Positions 1 through 7,193 of a stretch of 64,000 bases of DNA are shown in pieces. Within the stretch, counting starts at the first letter, position 1, and the number at the start of each line of letters is the position of its first letter. Source of the stretch: Duganella alba. Lineage in GTDB: Bacteria; Pseudomonadota; Gammaproteobacteria; Burkholderiales; Burkholderiaceae_D. The notes under the pieces are model-generated. The model was not told the origin of the DNA. It searched no databases and saw only the letters and a program-made list of their open reading frames with translations. A program made the translations under genes and the position numbers. The stretch covers positions 1 through 64,000 of the forward strand of contig NZ_WKJN01000003.1 of the NCBI RefSeq assembly GCF_009674495.1, in the 5' to 3' direction.

Positions 1-310
1 TGGCCGGCTTGGCGGCCGGTTCGGCGCTGTCGGCGACGGCTGCAGCTGGCGCGGCGACCGGTGCGGCATCGGCGGCAGCCGTGTCGGCCTTCTTGGCGCG
101 CGGCTTTTTCACCGGGGCCGGTGCATCGGCGGCGACCACGTCGGCGACCGCCTTGGCGGCACGCTTGGGCTTGGCGACTGGCGCCTCGCCGGAGGTGGCA
201 GCGGCGGCAGCATCGGCTTCGATCTGGGCTTTGGTACGGCGTTTCGGCTTGGCGACAACTTCGGCCGCAGCTGCGTCGTTGACTGTCTCAGGGGTATTAG
301 GTTTGTTCAT
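1..310 (-). CDS. Ala/Lys/Pro-rich N-terminus of a gene downstream of scpB, probably rluB (partial)
   Basis: The reading frame opens with ATG at 310 ([17 protein letters not shown]) and stays open to the window edge, so only about 103 residues are visible. They are low complexity: repeated Ala runs and basic KPKR, KPKRAAK and KKPRAKK clusters, with no folded domain. Its start overlaps the last 14 bases of scpB, so the two are translationally coupled. In many bacteria scpB is followed by rluB, the 23S rRNA pseudouridine-2605 synthase, and betaproteobacterial RluB proteins often carry long disordered basic extensions. The identity is therefore inferred from context alone; no S4 or synthase motif lies inside the window. 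Another basic RNA- or DNA-binding protein is possible. Confidence 0.5.
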   Translation of the reverse strand, partial: MNKPNTPETVNDAAAAEVVAKPKRRTKAQIEADAAAAATSGEAPVAKPKRAAKAVADVVAADAPAPVKKPRAKKADTAAADAAPVAAPAAAVADSAEPAAKPA

Positions 311-1019
311 TATTCGTTTCTTGGTTGTGCTCAGCGTCAACCGTTAAATCTGGCGCGGGGCCTGTTTCTTGCTCAGCCTCGGGCGGAGCTACGTGCTCAG
401 CGCTGTCCTGCTGCGCCGCTTTCTCAAAATTCTCTTGCAGGGCGGCTTCCAATGTTTCCATTGCATTTTGCCCATCACTGATTTGCTGCAACGGCGGCAG
501 CTGGGACAGCGAATTCAAGCCCAGATCATCCAAAAACTGCTTGGTCGTGCCCAGCAAGGCCGGGCGGCCGACGACATCCCGGTAACCAATGGCGTCCACC
601 CAGCCGCGGTCTTCCAGCATCTTGATCGTCTGCGAATTGACGGCGACGCCGCGTATCTCTTCGATATCGCCGCGCGTGACCGGCTGCCGGTAGGCGATGA
701 TGGCCAGCGTTTCCAGCGTCGCCCGCGAATAGCGCGGCGGCTTTTCCGGATTCAGCCGGTCCAGGTACAGCTTCATTTCCGGACGACTCTGGAAGCGCCA
801 GCCGGTCGACAGGCTGATCACTTCGACGCCCTTGCCGGCCCAGTCGAGCCGCAATTCTTCTAGCAATTCCTTGATCGTATCGGCGCCTACACCGGGGCCG
901 CGCGGCCTGTCCTGGTCATCCAGTTCGACAAACAGCTTTTTCAGACTGTGGATCGACAACGGCTCACGAGCGCATAGCAAGGCGGTTTCGAGGACTCTTT
1001 TAGCCTCAACTGTATCCAT
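297..1019 (-). CDS. scpB: Segregation and condensation protein B (ScpB)
   Basis: ScpB is the winged-helix kleisin partner of the SMC-ScpAB complex that compacts and segregates the chromosome. The 240-residue product has the expected two winged-helix halves, with the conserved family core [20 protein letters not shown] at about residues 105-124. The C-terminal ~70 residues (Glu/Gln/Ala-rich) are disordered, as is usual. I use ATG at 1019; an upstream in-frame TTG at 1025 would add only two residues. The stop overlaps the start of the next gene by 14 bases. The partner scpA is not in view; glk lies upstream on the same strand, 246 bases away, and is probably a separate unit. Confidence 0.93.
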   Translation of the reverse strand: MDTVEAKRVLETALLCAREPLSIHSLKKLFVELDDQDRPRGPGVGADTIKELLEELRLDWAGKGVEVISLSTGWRFQSRPEMKLYLDRLNPEKPPRYSRATLETLAIIAYRQPVTRGDIEEIRGVAVNSQTIKMLEDRGWVDAIGYRDVVGRPALLGTTKQFLDDLGLNSLSQLPPLQQISDGQNAMETLEAALQENFEKAAQQDSAEHVAPPEAEQETGPAPDLTVDAEHNQETNNEQT

Positions 1020-1040
1020 AAGCAAAATCGAAAGAAATCA

Positions 1041-1159
1041 ATCACATTCAGTGAGGCTGGTGGGAGTTACTCGCTGAAGCTGCTTTTCCGACACCAAGGC
1101 CTATGCGCACCCGGCGGGAAGGAGGGACATGCCAGCAACGGCCTGAACCGTTGCTTTTT
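1041..1159 (+). ncRNA. Candidate small RNA ending in an intrinsic terminator
   Basis: The space between glk and scpB, both on the minus strand, contains a plus-strand intrinsic terminator (stem 1134-1141 with 1148-1155, then a U run) with no plus-strand gene before it. Upstream lies a 9-bp stem with one G-U pair (1047-1055 with 1070-1078). Together these suggest a short structured plus-strand transcript of about 100-120 bases. I could not match it to 4.5S, 6S or a known riboswitch class by eye, and saw no convincing promoter. The 5' end is approximate. Confidence 0.3.
1134..1159 (+). terminator. Intrinsic terminator of the candidate small RNA
   Basis: AGCAACGG pairs with CCGTTGCT around a six-base loop, followed by a run of five T on the plus strand. 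Read on the minus strand the hairpin lacks a U tract, so it does not serve glk or scpB. Confidence 0.5.
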
Positions 1160-1225
1160 CTACGTAAAACGTGGGCAGGAAGCCAGACGTTTCATCCAAC
1201 AACGCGAATTGTACCTGATAAAACC

Positions 1226-1256
1226 ATAAAACGCGCATTTCGACGTCATCGAAATG
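1226..1256 (-). terminator. Possible terminator after glk
   Basis: Ten bases past the glk stop, CATTTCGA pairs with TCGAAATG around a five-base loop. The following stretch is T-rich but broken (CGCGTTTTATGG), so this is a weak terminator at best. Confidence 0.4.
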
Positions 1257-1265
1257 TAACGGATC

Positions 1266-2291
1266 TTACTCGGCCGTCAAGCGTTCCGACAAAATTGCCG
1301 AAACGCCAACGAACGCCGGGTACTCGGCGGTGATGACAAACGTCGGCACGGCGGCCAGGTATTTGTCGAACCGGCCCTTGGCTTCGAAACGGGCGCGGAA
1401 GCCGGAACGGTCGAAGCGCTGGCCCAGTTTCGGCACGATGCCGCCGCCGATATAAATGCCGCCCTGCGCGCCCAAGGTCACGGCGATGTTGCCGGCGACG
1501 GTGCCCAGCATGCAGCAGAATGCTTCGATCACTTCGTCGCACAGCGTGCATTCGCCGGCCAGCGCGCGGCGCGAAATCTCGGCGGCGCTGAGTTTTTCGG
1601 CCGGCAGGTCGCCGTGGTCGGCCAGGGCGCGGTAGATCAGTTCGATACCGGCGCCGGACATCAGGCGCTCGGCCGACACGTGCTCGAATTCTTTCCAGGC
1701 AAATTGCAGGATCGCCACTTCGGTCGGGTTGGCCGGCGAGAAGGTGACGTGGCCGCCCTCGCTGAGCAGCGCGGTCCAGCCGTCCTTGCCCGGAATCAGG
1801 CCGGAGACGCCCAGGCCGGTGCCGGCGCCGATCAGGCCCAGCGGCGTGCCCGGCACGCCGACGCCGCCGCCGACCTGGTGTTTCTGCGTTGCCGACAACT
1901 GCGGCAGCGAGCTGGCCAGCGCGGTGAAGTCGTTGACCACCACCAGGGTGTCGAAGTTGACTTCGCGGCGCAGGGCCTCAATCGAGAATGCCCAGTGGTG
2001 GTTGGTCATGCGCACCATGTCGCCGGTGACCGGATTGGCGATCGCAATCGCGCCGTTCCGGATGCCGGTGACGCCCGCCTGGGCGACGGTCGGCGAGGCC
2101 AGGTACGCGACCAGGGCGGCGGCCAAGGTCGGGTAGGCGGCGCACGCCAGCACTTCGATCGCTTCAATCCGGCCCGGAGCGGTTTCCAGCGCAAAGCGCG
2201 CATTGGTGCCGCCGATGTCCGCCAGCAGACGCGGGCCACCAGGGAATACAGTGGTCAGGGAGGGAGGCGTTTGTACGGACTGAGCTGTCAT
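1266..2291 (-). CDS. glk: Glucokinase
   Basis: Glucokinase phosphorylates glucose to glucose-6-phosphate with ATP in the cytoplasm, feeding Entner-Doudoroff and pentose-phosphate routes. The 341-residue protein belongs to the bacterial Glk family: the nucleotide phosphate-binding loop LLADIGGTNARF is at residues 22-33, the catalytic base in VVVNDFTAL is Asp120, and the glycine-rich GAGTGLGVSG and GGIYIGGGIVPKL segments are all present. An N-terminal extension of about 20 residues precedes the first strand. The gene stands alone; a perfect palindrome 140 bases upstream (2432-2449) looks like a LacI-family operator and suggests sugar-responsive control. No zinc-binding cysteine cluster of the ROK type is seen. 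Confidence 0.95.
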   Translation of the reverse strand: MTAQSVQTPPSLTTVFPGGPRLLADIGGTNARFALETAPGRIEAIEVLACAAYPTLAAALVAYLASPTVAQAGVTGIRNGAIAIANPVTGDMVRMTNHHWAFSIEALRREVNFDTLVVVNDFTALASSLPQLSATQKHQVGGGVGVPGTPLGLIGAGTGLGVSGLIPGKDGWTALLSEGGHVTFSPANPTEVAILQFAWKEFEHVSAERLMSGAGIELIYRALADHGDLPAEKLSAAEISRRALAGECTLCDEVIEAFCCMLGTVAGNIAVTLGAQGGIYIGGGIVPKLGQRFDRSGFRARFEAKGRFDKYLAAVPTFVITAEYPAFVGVSAILSERLTAE

Positions 2292-2431
2292 GATGGGTCG
2301 AAAATAGTTGAGGCTTAAGCTTAAGGTAACTCGCCGCCGCAGGCAAGCGGAGTTTGTAGTTTTAGTACAGTTTTGCCACAGAACTTTCTAAAGAGGGAGG
2401 TTTGCGCCGTAGTATGACTACCAGTCAACAT

Positions 2432-2449
2432 TATGGAAGCGCTTCCATA
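2432..2449. promoter_or_regulatory. LacI-family-type operator palindrome upstream of glk
   Basis: TATGGAAGCGCTTCCATA is an 18-bp perfect palindrome with a central CG pair, the typical architecture of LacI-family sites. It lies 141 bases upstream of the glk start, immediately 5' of a TTGACT hexamer (minus strand, 2425-2430) that could be a -35 element, although I see no good -10 after it. The regulator gene is not in the window. Confidence 0.5.
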
Positions 2450-2456
2450 TTGCACT

Positions 2457-2479
2457 AAAAAAAATGCCGCGCTGGCGGC
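2457..2479 (-). terminator. Intrinsic terminator after the DedA-rhodanese gene
   Basis: On the minus strand GCCGC-CAGC-GCGGC is followed by A and eight T, about 47 bases after the stop codon. Confidence 0.7.
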
Positions 2480-2487
2480 AAGATCCT

Positions 2488-2513
2488 GTCGTTCCCGCGC
2501 AGGCGAGAACGAC
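2488..2513. repeat. REP-like imperfect palindrome
   Basis: GTCGTTCCCGC and GCGAGAACGAC form an inverted repeat with one mismatch around a short centre. Very similar hairpins (GTCATTCCCGCG...GGCGGGAATGAC) are scattered through intergenic DNA of Burkholderiales as I recall them, so this is probably one copy of a dispersed element. I saw no second copy in the window. Confidence 0.4.
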
Positions 2514-2525
2514 GATGTACTGCGA

Positions 2526-3479
2526 TCAGGCCGAGGCGGCGTGATCCTGCTCCTGCAGCGACTCGCTACGGAACGCGGCGTTCCACGCATCCAGGCCGCC
2601 ATGCAGCGGACGGGCGCGGTGGAAGCCCTGCCCCACCAGGCTCTTGGCCACGTGGGCGGCGGTCACGTCGTTCGGGCAGCTGCAATACACGATGATCGGA
2701 CGGCTCTTGTCCAACCCGGTGATTTCCGCGCTCAGATCGCCGCCGTTGAACAGCAGCGCGCCAGGCACCGCCGGGTCCAGCATTTGCGCGGTGGCGCTGC
2801 GGGCGTCGACCAGGATCGGCTCGTGACCCTGCTCCATCATCATCTTGAAGTCATCCACGGTGATGCGCTCGATGTCGACCGACTGGCGGAAACGCTTGCG
2901 CTCCACATATTTGAACGCCACGAACAGCGCCAGCAAGACCACCAGCACCAGCAGCGCGGTGGTGCCCATGGTGCTCAGGATGTCCAGCAGCTGGTCCACG
3001 CTGGTGTGGAAGAAGGCGCCGATGCCGATGCCGGTGCCGGCCCACAGCAGGCTGCCCAGAATGCTGAACGACAGGAACACGCCGCGGCGCGTGCCCATGG
3101 CGCCCGCCAGCGGCGGCGCGATGACGTTAAAGCCGGGAATGAACTTGGAGACGATCAGCGCTTTCGGCCCCCAGCGCTTGAAATTGTCCTCGGTCTGGCT
3201 GACGCAGTAATCCGGCGACAGCGAAATCTTGCACAGCAGTTTGAGGATGCGCTTGCCGTAAAAGCGCCCGGCGCGGAACCAGAAACTGTCGCTGATCAGG
3301 CAGGCCAGCATGGCGACCGCCAGCACGGCGAACCAGTTGGTGTCGCCGTCGACCGACATGGCGCCAGCCACAATCAGAATCGGAAACGCAGGAATGGGCA
3401 TGCCGATCTGCTCGATCAGCACAATCCCGAACACGATCAGGACGCCATATTCTTGAAGCAGGAGGATTAAATTCGCCAT
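2526..3479 (-). CDS. DedA-family membrane protein with C-terminal rhodanese domain
   Basis: The 317-residue product has two parts. Residues 1-190 form a DedA/VTT-type membrane domain with several hydrophobic segments and the family loop SKFIPGFNVIAPPLAG at 111-126; DedA proteins are linked to lipid-carrier flipping and envelope homeostasis. Residues about 205-300 form a rhodanese domain with LVDARSA at 223-229 and an active-site loop YCSCPNDVTAA at 265-275, where Cys266 or Cys268 would carry the persulfide. The fusion recurs in Burkholderiales annotations as DedA family/thiosulfate sulfurtransferase. It is a single-gene unit with its own terminator. The substrate of either half is unknown. 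Confidence 0.88.
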   Translation of the reverse strand: MANLILLLQEYGVLIVFGIVLIEQIGMPIPAFPILIVAGAMSVDGDTNWFAVLAVAMLACLISDSFWFRAGRFYGKRILKLLCKISLSPDYCVSQTEDNFKRWGPKALIVSKFIPGFNVIAPPLAGAMGTRRGVFLSFSILGSLLWAGTGIGIGAFFHTSVDQLLDILSTMGTTALLVLVVLLALFVAFKYVERKRFRQSVDIERITVDDFKMMMEQGHEPILVDARSATAQMLDPAVPGALLFNGGDLSAEITGLDKSRPIIVYCSCPNDVTAAHVAKSLVGQGFHRARPLHGGLDAWNAAFRSESLQEQDHAASA

Positions 3480-3504
3480 TCGGATATCTTAACTTAAAAA
3501 TCGC

Positions 3505-5175
3505 TTAACCGCTGCGGGGGATCGCCGCCAGCAGGGCACGCGTGTAAGGCTGCTGCGGATTACGGTAGAGCTCGTCCGCGTCGGCCAGCTCCACCACTTG
3601 TCCCTGATGCATCACCATCACCTGGTCGGCCATGTACTTCACCACCGACAAATCGTGGGAGATGAAGATGTATGACAGTCCCAGTTCGTCCTGTAAATCC
3701 TGCAGAAGGTTGAGCACCTGCGCCTGCACCGACACGTCCAGCGCCGACACCGATTCGTCGCAGACCAGGATTTCCGGCTGCAGCGTCAGGCAGCGGGCGA
3801 TGGCGATGCGCTGCCGCTGGCCGCCGGAGAACTCGTGCGGATAGCGGGAGACCGCAGATGCGGGCAATCCGACTTTTTCCAAGAGCGCCTGGACCCGTCC
3901 CATGCGCTCGCGGTCGTTGGCGCCGATGCGGTGGATGCGCATCGGCTCCAGCAGGATGTCGCCGACGGTAAAGCGCGGGTTCAGCGAGGCATACGGATTC
4001 TGGAAAATGATCTGGATGCGGCGCTTGTAGGCCTGAAACTCGCGCGCCGGCATGCGCAACAGGTCGCGGCCGTCGAACACGGCGCTGCCGCCGCTGGCCT
4101 GGTGCAGCCGCAGCAAGGTCAGGCCGACGGTGGTCTTGCCGGAGCCGGATTCCCCTACCACGCCCAGGGTCTTGCCGCGCGCCAGCGTGAACGACACGTC
4201 CTTCACCGCGTGGAATGTACGCTTGCCGAACCAGCCCTGGCGCACCGTGAAATGCTTGCTGAGGTTGCGCACCTCCAGCAGCGGCGGGTCGCCGGGCGAC
4301 GTGCCGCGCCGGCGCTCGGGCTGCGGCGGCGGTGCGGCGCCATCCAGATAATCCGCGATGACCGGCAGGCGCCACGGCCGCTTGTCCAGCGACGGCCGGC
4401 AATGCAGCAGCGCCTGGGTGTAGGCGTCGGCCGGCTGGGTCAGCACCTGCCGCGCCGGGCCGGCCTCGCGCACCTCGCCGTGGCGCATGACGACCACGTG
4501 GTCGGCGATCTCGGCCACCAGTCCCAGGTCGTGGGTGATGAACAGCACCGACATGGCGCGCCGCTGTTGCAGGCGCGCGATCAGTTCCATGATCTGCTTC
4601 TGGATGGTGACGTCCAGCGCGGTGGTCGGCTCGTCGGCGATCAGCAGCCGTGGTTCACAGGCGATGGCCATGGCGATCATCACGCGCTGCTGCTGGCCGC
4701 CGGACAGCTGGCTTGGATAGGCGTCGATTTTGACGGCGGGATCGGGAAGGCCGACCTCCTCCAGCAATTCCAGCGTGCGCCGTCGCGCCTCGGCGCGACG
4801 CATGCCCAGGTGCAGCCGGAGCACCTCGCCGATTTGCGCGCCCACCGTGAACACCGGATTCAGCGACGACATCGGCTCCTGGAAGATCATGGCGATGTCC
4901 TTGCCGCACAACGCGCGGCGCTGCCGGCCATCCAGCGCCAGCAGCTCGGTGCCGTCGAAGCGGATGCTGCTGGCCGGGTCGATGCGCGCCGAGGCCGGGT
5001 CGAGCAGGCCCATCACCGCCAGCGAACTGACCGACTTGCCGCTGCCGGACTCGCCCACCAGCGCCACCGTGGCGTTGCGCGGCACGCTGAAGCTGACGCC
5101 CTTCACGGCCTCGGTCGTGGTGGTGCGGTCGACGCGGAAGGCGACGCGCAGGTTGCGGACATCGAGCAGCGTCAT
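3505..5175 (-). CDS. Peptide-type ABC importer, double ATPase subunit (YejF-like)
   Basis: This 556-residue cytoplasmic protein carries two complete ABC ATPase domains, equivalent to fused DppD and DppF. Domain 1 has Walker A GESGSGKS (41-48), signature LSGGQQQR (157-164) and Walker B LLIADEP (177-183); domain 2 has Walker A GESGSGKT (341-348), signature FSGGQRQR (449-456) and Walker B LVCDES (470-475). It powers uptake through the two permeases encoded immediately upstream. I use ATG at 5175 (MTLLDVRNL), which overlaps the stop of the preceding permease in an ATGA junction; the longer open frame upstream is only the shadow of that permease gene. It is the last gene of the operon. Confidence 0.93.
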   Translation of the reverse strand: MTLLDVRNLRVAFRVDRTTTTEAVKGVSFSVPRNATVALVGESGSGKSVSSLAVMGLLDPASARIDPASSIRFDGTELLALDGRQRRALCGKDIAMIFQEPMSSLNPVFTVGAQIGEVLRLHLGMRRAEARRRTLELLEEVGLPDPAVKIDAYPSQLSGGQQQRVMIAMAIACEPRLLIADEPTTALDVTIQKQIMELIARLQQRRAMSVLFITHDLGLVAEIADHVVVMRHGEVREAGPARQVLTQPADAYTQALLHCRPSLDKRPWRLPVIADYLDGAAPPPQPERRRGTSPGDPPLLEVRNLSKHFTVRQGWFGKRTFHAVKDVSFTLARGKTLGVVGESGSGKTTVGLTLLRLHQASGGSAVFDGRDLLRMPAREFQAYKRRIQIIFQNPYASLNPRFTVGDILLEPMRIHRIGANDRERMGRVQALLEKVGLPASAVSRYPHEFSGGQRQRIAIARCLTLQPEILVCDESVSALDVSVQAQVLNLLQDLQDELGLSYIFISHDLSVVKYMADQVMVMHQGQVVELADADELYRNPQQPYTRALLAAIPRSG

Positions 5176-6257
5176 GGTTTCACCTTGGGATCGAGGGCGT
5201 CGCGCAATGCGTCGGTAAACAGCGAGAAGGCGGTGACCAGCAGCGCCATGGCGATGGCGGCGGCGGTCAGCTGCCACCAGCGGCCGAGGATCAGTTCGTT
5301 CTGCGCCTCGTTCAGCATGCTGCCCCACGACACCACGCCGACCGGCACGCCGAAGCCGAGGAAGCTGAGGATGACTTCGGCCTTGATGAAGCCCACCACC
5401 AGGATCGACATCTGCACCAGCGCCACGTGGCTGATGTTCGGGAAGATGTGGCCGAACATGCGGCGCCAGTGCGAGGCGCCGATGGCGTCGGCGGCCATCA
5501 CGTATTCGCGCGCCTTGTGCTTGATGTATTCGGCGCGGATCAGCCGGTACGGGCCGGTCCAGCCGGTCAGGCCGAGGATCAGCACGATGGTCAGCACGCC
5601 CTTCTGCTGCAGCACGGCCGCCACGGTGAGGATCATCAACACCGATGGAATGGCGGTGAAGATGCTGTAGAACCAGTTGAAGAAGTCGTCGACCACGCCG
5701 CCGCAGTAGCCCGACAGCGCGCCGAACACCGTGCCCAGCGCCACCGCCAGCAGCGCCGCCACCAGGCCCACCACGATCGAGGTCTCGCCGCCCTTGATGG
5801 TTTTCTTGATGATGTCATGGCCCCATTTGTCGCCGCCGAACGGCAAGGTCGCGCGGCGAGCGGCGCCAGCCGCCGCCCCGCCCCCGCTCGCCGCCGGCTG
5901 CGCCGCGCGCAATGCCGCCAGATCGGCGGCCAGCGGATCGACCACGCCATACATCTCCACCGCGCCGCCGGCCAGTTGCGCGCGCAGTGCGCGCATGTCG
6001 TCGGCCAGGGGATCGAAAGGATTGTCGGGCAGGGCCTGCTGCGGCGCGGCCGGGGCCACGGCAGGCGCCGCCGCGCCGGCAAAGCCTGGCGGCGCGTAAT
6101 TGACGCCAACTTCCTCTTCCCAGTCGGCGACGATCAGGCCGCTGGCGGACAGCACCACCATCAGCAGGAAGGCCAGCACCACGGCCAGCGCCGCCATCGC
6201 CACCCGGTCCGCGCGCAGGCGGCGCCATGCCAGTCCCCACAGTCCCTGCGCCCTCAT
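5172..6257 (-). CDS. Peptide-type ABC importer permease 2 (YejE/DppC-like)
   Basis: The 361-residue inner-membrane permease has one hydrophobic segment near residues 20-43, a long periplasmic stretch, and a C-terminal block of five segments carrying the EAA-type coupling loop around YVMAADAIGASHWRRM. ATG at 6257 is chosen because it overlaps the stop of the upstream permease (ATGA). The periplasmic stretch (about 50-140) is Ala/Pro-rich and contains an internal repeat: FDPLADDMRALRAQL (81-95) and VDPLAADLAALRAAQ (106-120). YejE-type proteins have a region of similar size here but not this composition. Together with the other permease it forms the membrane channel. Confidence 0.9.
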   Translation of the reverse strand: MRAQGLWGLAWRRLRADRVAMAALAVVLAFLLMVVLSASGLIVADWEEEVGVNYAPPGFAGAAAPAVAPAAPQQALPDNPFDPLADDMRALRAQLAGGAVEMYGVVDPLAADLAALRAAQPAASGGGAAAGAARRATLPFGGDKWGHDIIKKTIKGGETSIVVGLVAALLAVALGTVFGALSGYCGGVVDDFFNWFYSIFTAIPSVLMILTVAAVLQQKGVLTIVLILGLTGWTGPYRLIRAEYIKHKAREYVMAADAIGASHWRRMFGHIFPNISHVALVQMSILVVGFIKAEVILSFLGFGVPVGVVSWGSMLNEAQNELILGRWWQLTAAAIAMALLVTAFSLFTDALRDALDPKVKP

Positions 6258-7192
6258 GCGAGCTTCACCCGTGGATCGACCGCCTGATACAGCAGGTCCG
6301 TCAGCAGGTTGAACACCATGGTGGCGGCCGCCACGTAGACGGTGATCGCTTTGATCACCGGGAAATCGCTGCGCTCCACCGCGAGGATCACCTCGCGGCC
6401 GATGCCCGGTATGCCGAAGAAGCGCTCCAGCAGAAACGCGCCGATCAGCAGCGCCGGCAGGTTGGCCATCACGTAGGTCAGAATCGGAATCGCCGCATTG
6501 CGCAGCACGTGCACCCACATCACGCGCCGTTCGCTCAGGCCCTTGGCGCGCGCGGTGCGCACATAGTCCTGCCCCACCTCGTCCAGCACGAAGCTGCGGA
6601 ACAGGCGCAAGGTCGGCGCCACCGACACCGCCAGCCCGATCAGGATCGGCAGCGCCGCATAGCGCAGCAGGTTCTCGCCGAAACGCTCGCCCCAGCCCTG
6701 CACCGGAAACAGCCCCAGCTGATACGCCAGCCCGTACTGGAACACGATGATGTAGACCAGGATGCTGACCGACATGCCGACCGTGCAGGCGATCATCACC
6801 GCGCGGTCCGTCAGCGAGCCGCGCACGAAGGCGATCACCAGCGCCAGCGCGATGCCGATCAGCGTTTCCAGCACGGTCAGCGGTATCAGCACCGTCAGCG
6901 ACGGTCCCAGCCGCGTCGCGATGATGTGCGACACCGGCTCGCTGGTGGCCCAGCTCAGGCCGAAGTCGAAGGTGACGATCTGCCTGATGAAAATCCCCAG
7001 CTGCACGTAGTAAGGCTGGTCGACGCCGAGCTGGCGGCGGATGTTGGCGATGCTCTCCGCGTTGGCCATCTTGCCGGCCAGAATGTAGGCCGGATCGCCG
7101 CCCACCCAGTTGAACAGCACGAACACCAGCAGCACCACCCCCAGCAGGGTCGGCAGCATCTGCCACAGGCGTCGAACGATGTAAGCCAGCAT
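6254..7192 (-). CDS. Peptide-type ABC importer permease 1 (YejB/DppB-like)
   Basis: This 312-residue permease begins with a membrane segment at about 9-29, followed by a periplasmic region and five further segments. The cytoplasmic coupling motif DYVRTARAKGLSERRVMWVH (209-228) is a textbook DppB/OppB-type EAA loop that contacts the ATPase. The C-terminus DLLYQAVDPRVKLA is also characteristic of the family. The gene starts one base after the stop of the binding-protein gene and overlaps the next permease by four bases, so all four genes are one operon. Confidence 0.93.
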   Translation of the reverse strand: MLAYIVRRLWQMLPTLLGVVLLVFVLFNWVGGDPAYILAGKMANAESIANIRRQLGVDQPYYVQLGIFIRQIVTFDFGLSWATSEPVSHIIATRLGPSLTVLIPLTVLETLIGIALALVIAFVRGSLTDRAVMIACTVGMSVSILVYIIVFQYGLAYQLGLFPVQGWGERFGENLLRYAALPILIGLAVSVAPTLRLFRSFVLDEVGQDYVRTARAKGLSERRVMWVHVLRNAAIPILTYVMANLPALLIGAFLLERFFGIPGIGREVILAVERSDFPVIKAITVYVAAATMVFNLLTDLLYQAVDPRVKLA

Positions 7193-7193
7193 C

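Noticed and set aside
1041..1159. 4.5S (SRP) RNA or a known riboswitch in the glk-scpB gap.
   Set aside because: The GGUCAGG/GGAAGC-type SRP core is missing, and I could not fit TPP, FMN, glycine, cobalamin or SAH conserved cores; kept only as an unclassified small RNA candidate.
2317..2328. CTTAAGCTTAAG palindrome just upstream of glk.
   Set aside because: Short, made of restriction-site-like halves and too close to the start codon to interpret; no second copy seen.
5172..7166. A single 664-residue frame covering both permease genes.
   Set aside because: Only its second part (from ATG 6257) is a permease; the first part is the out-of-frame shadow of the YejB-like gene.
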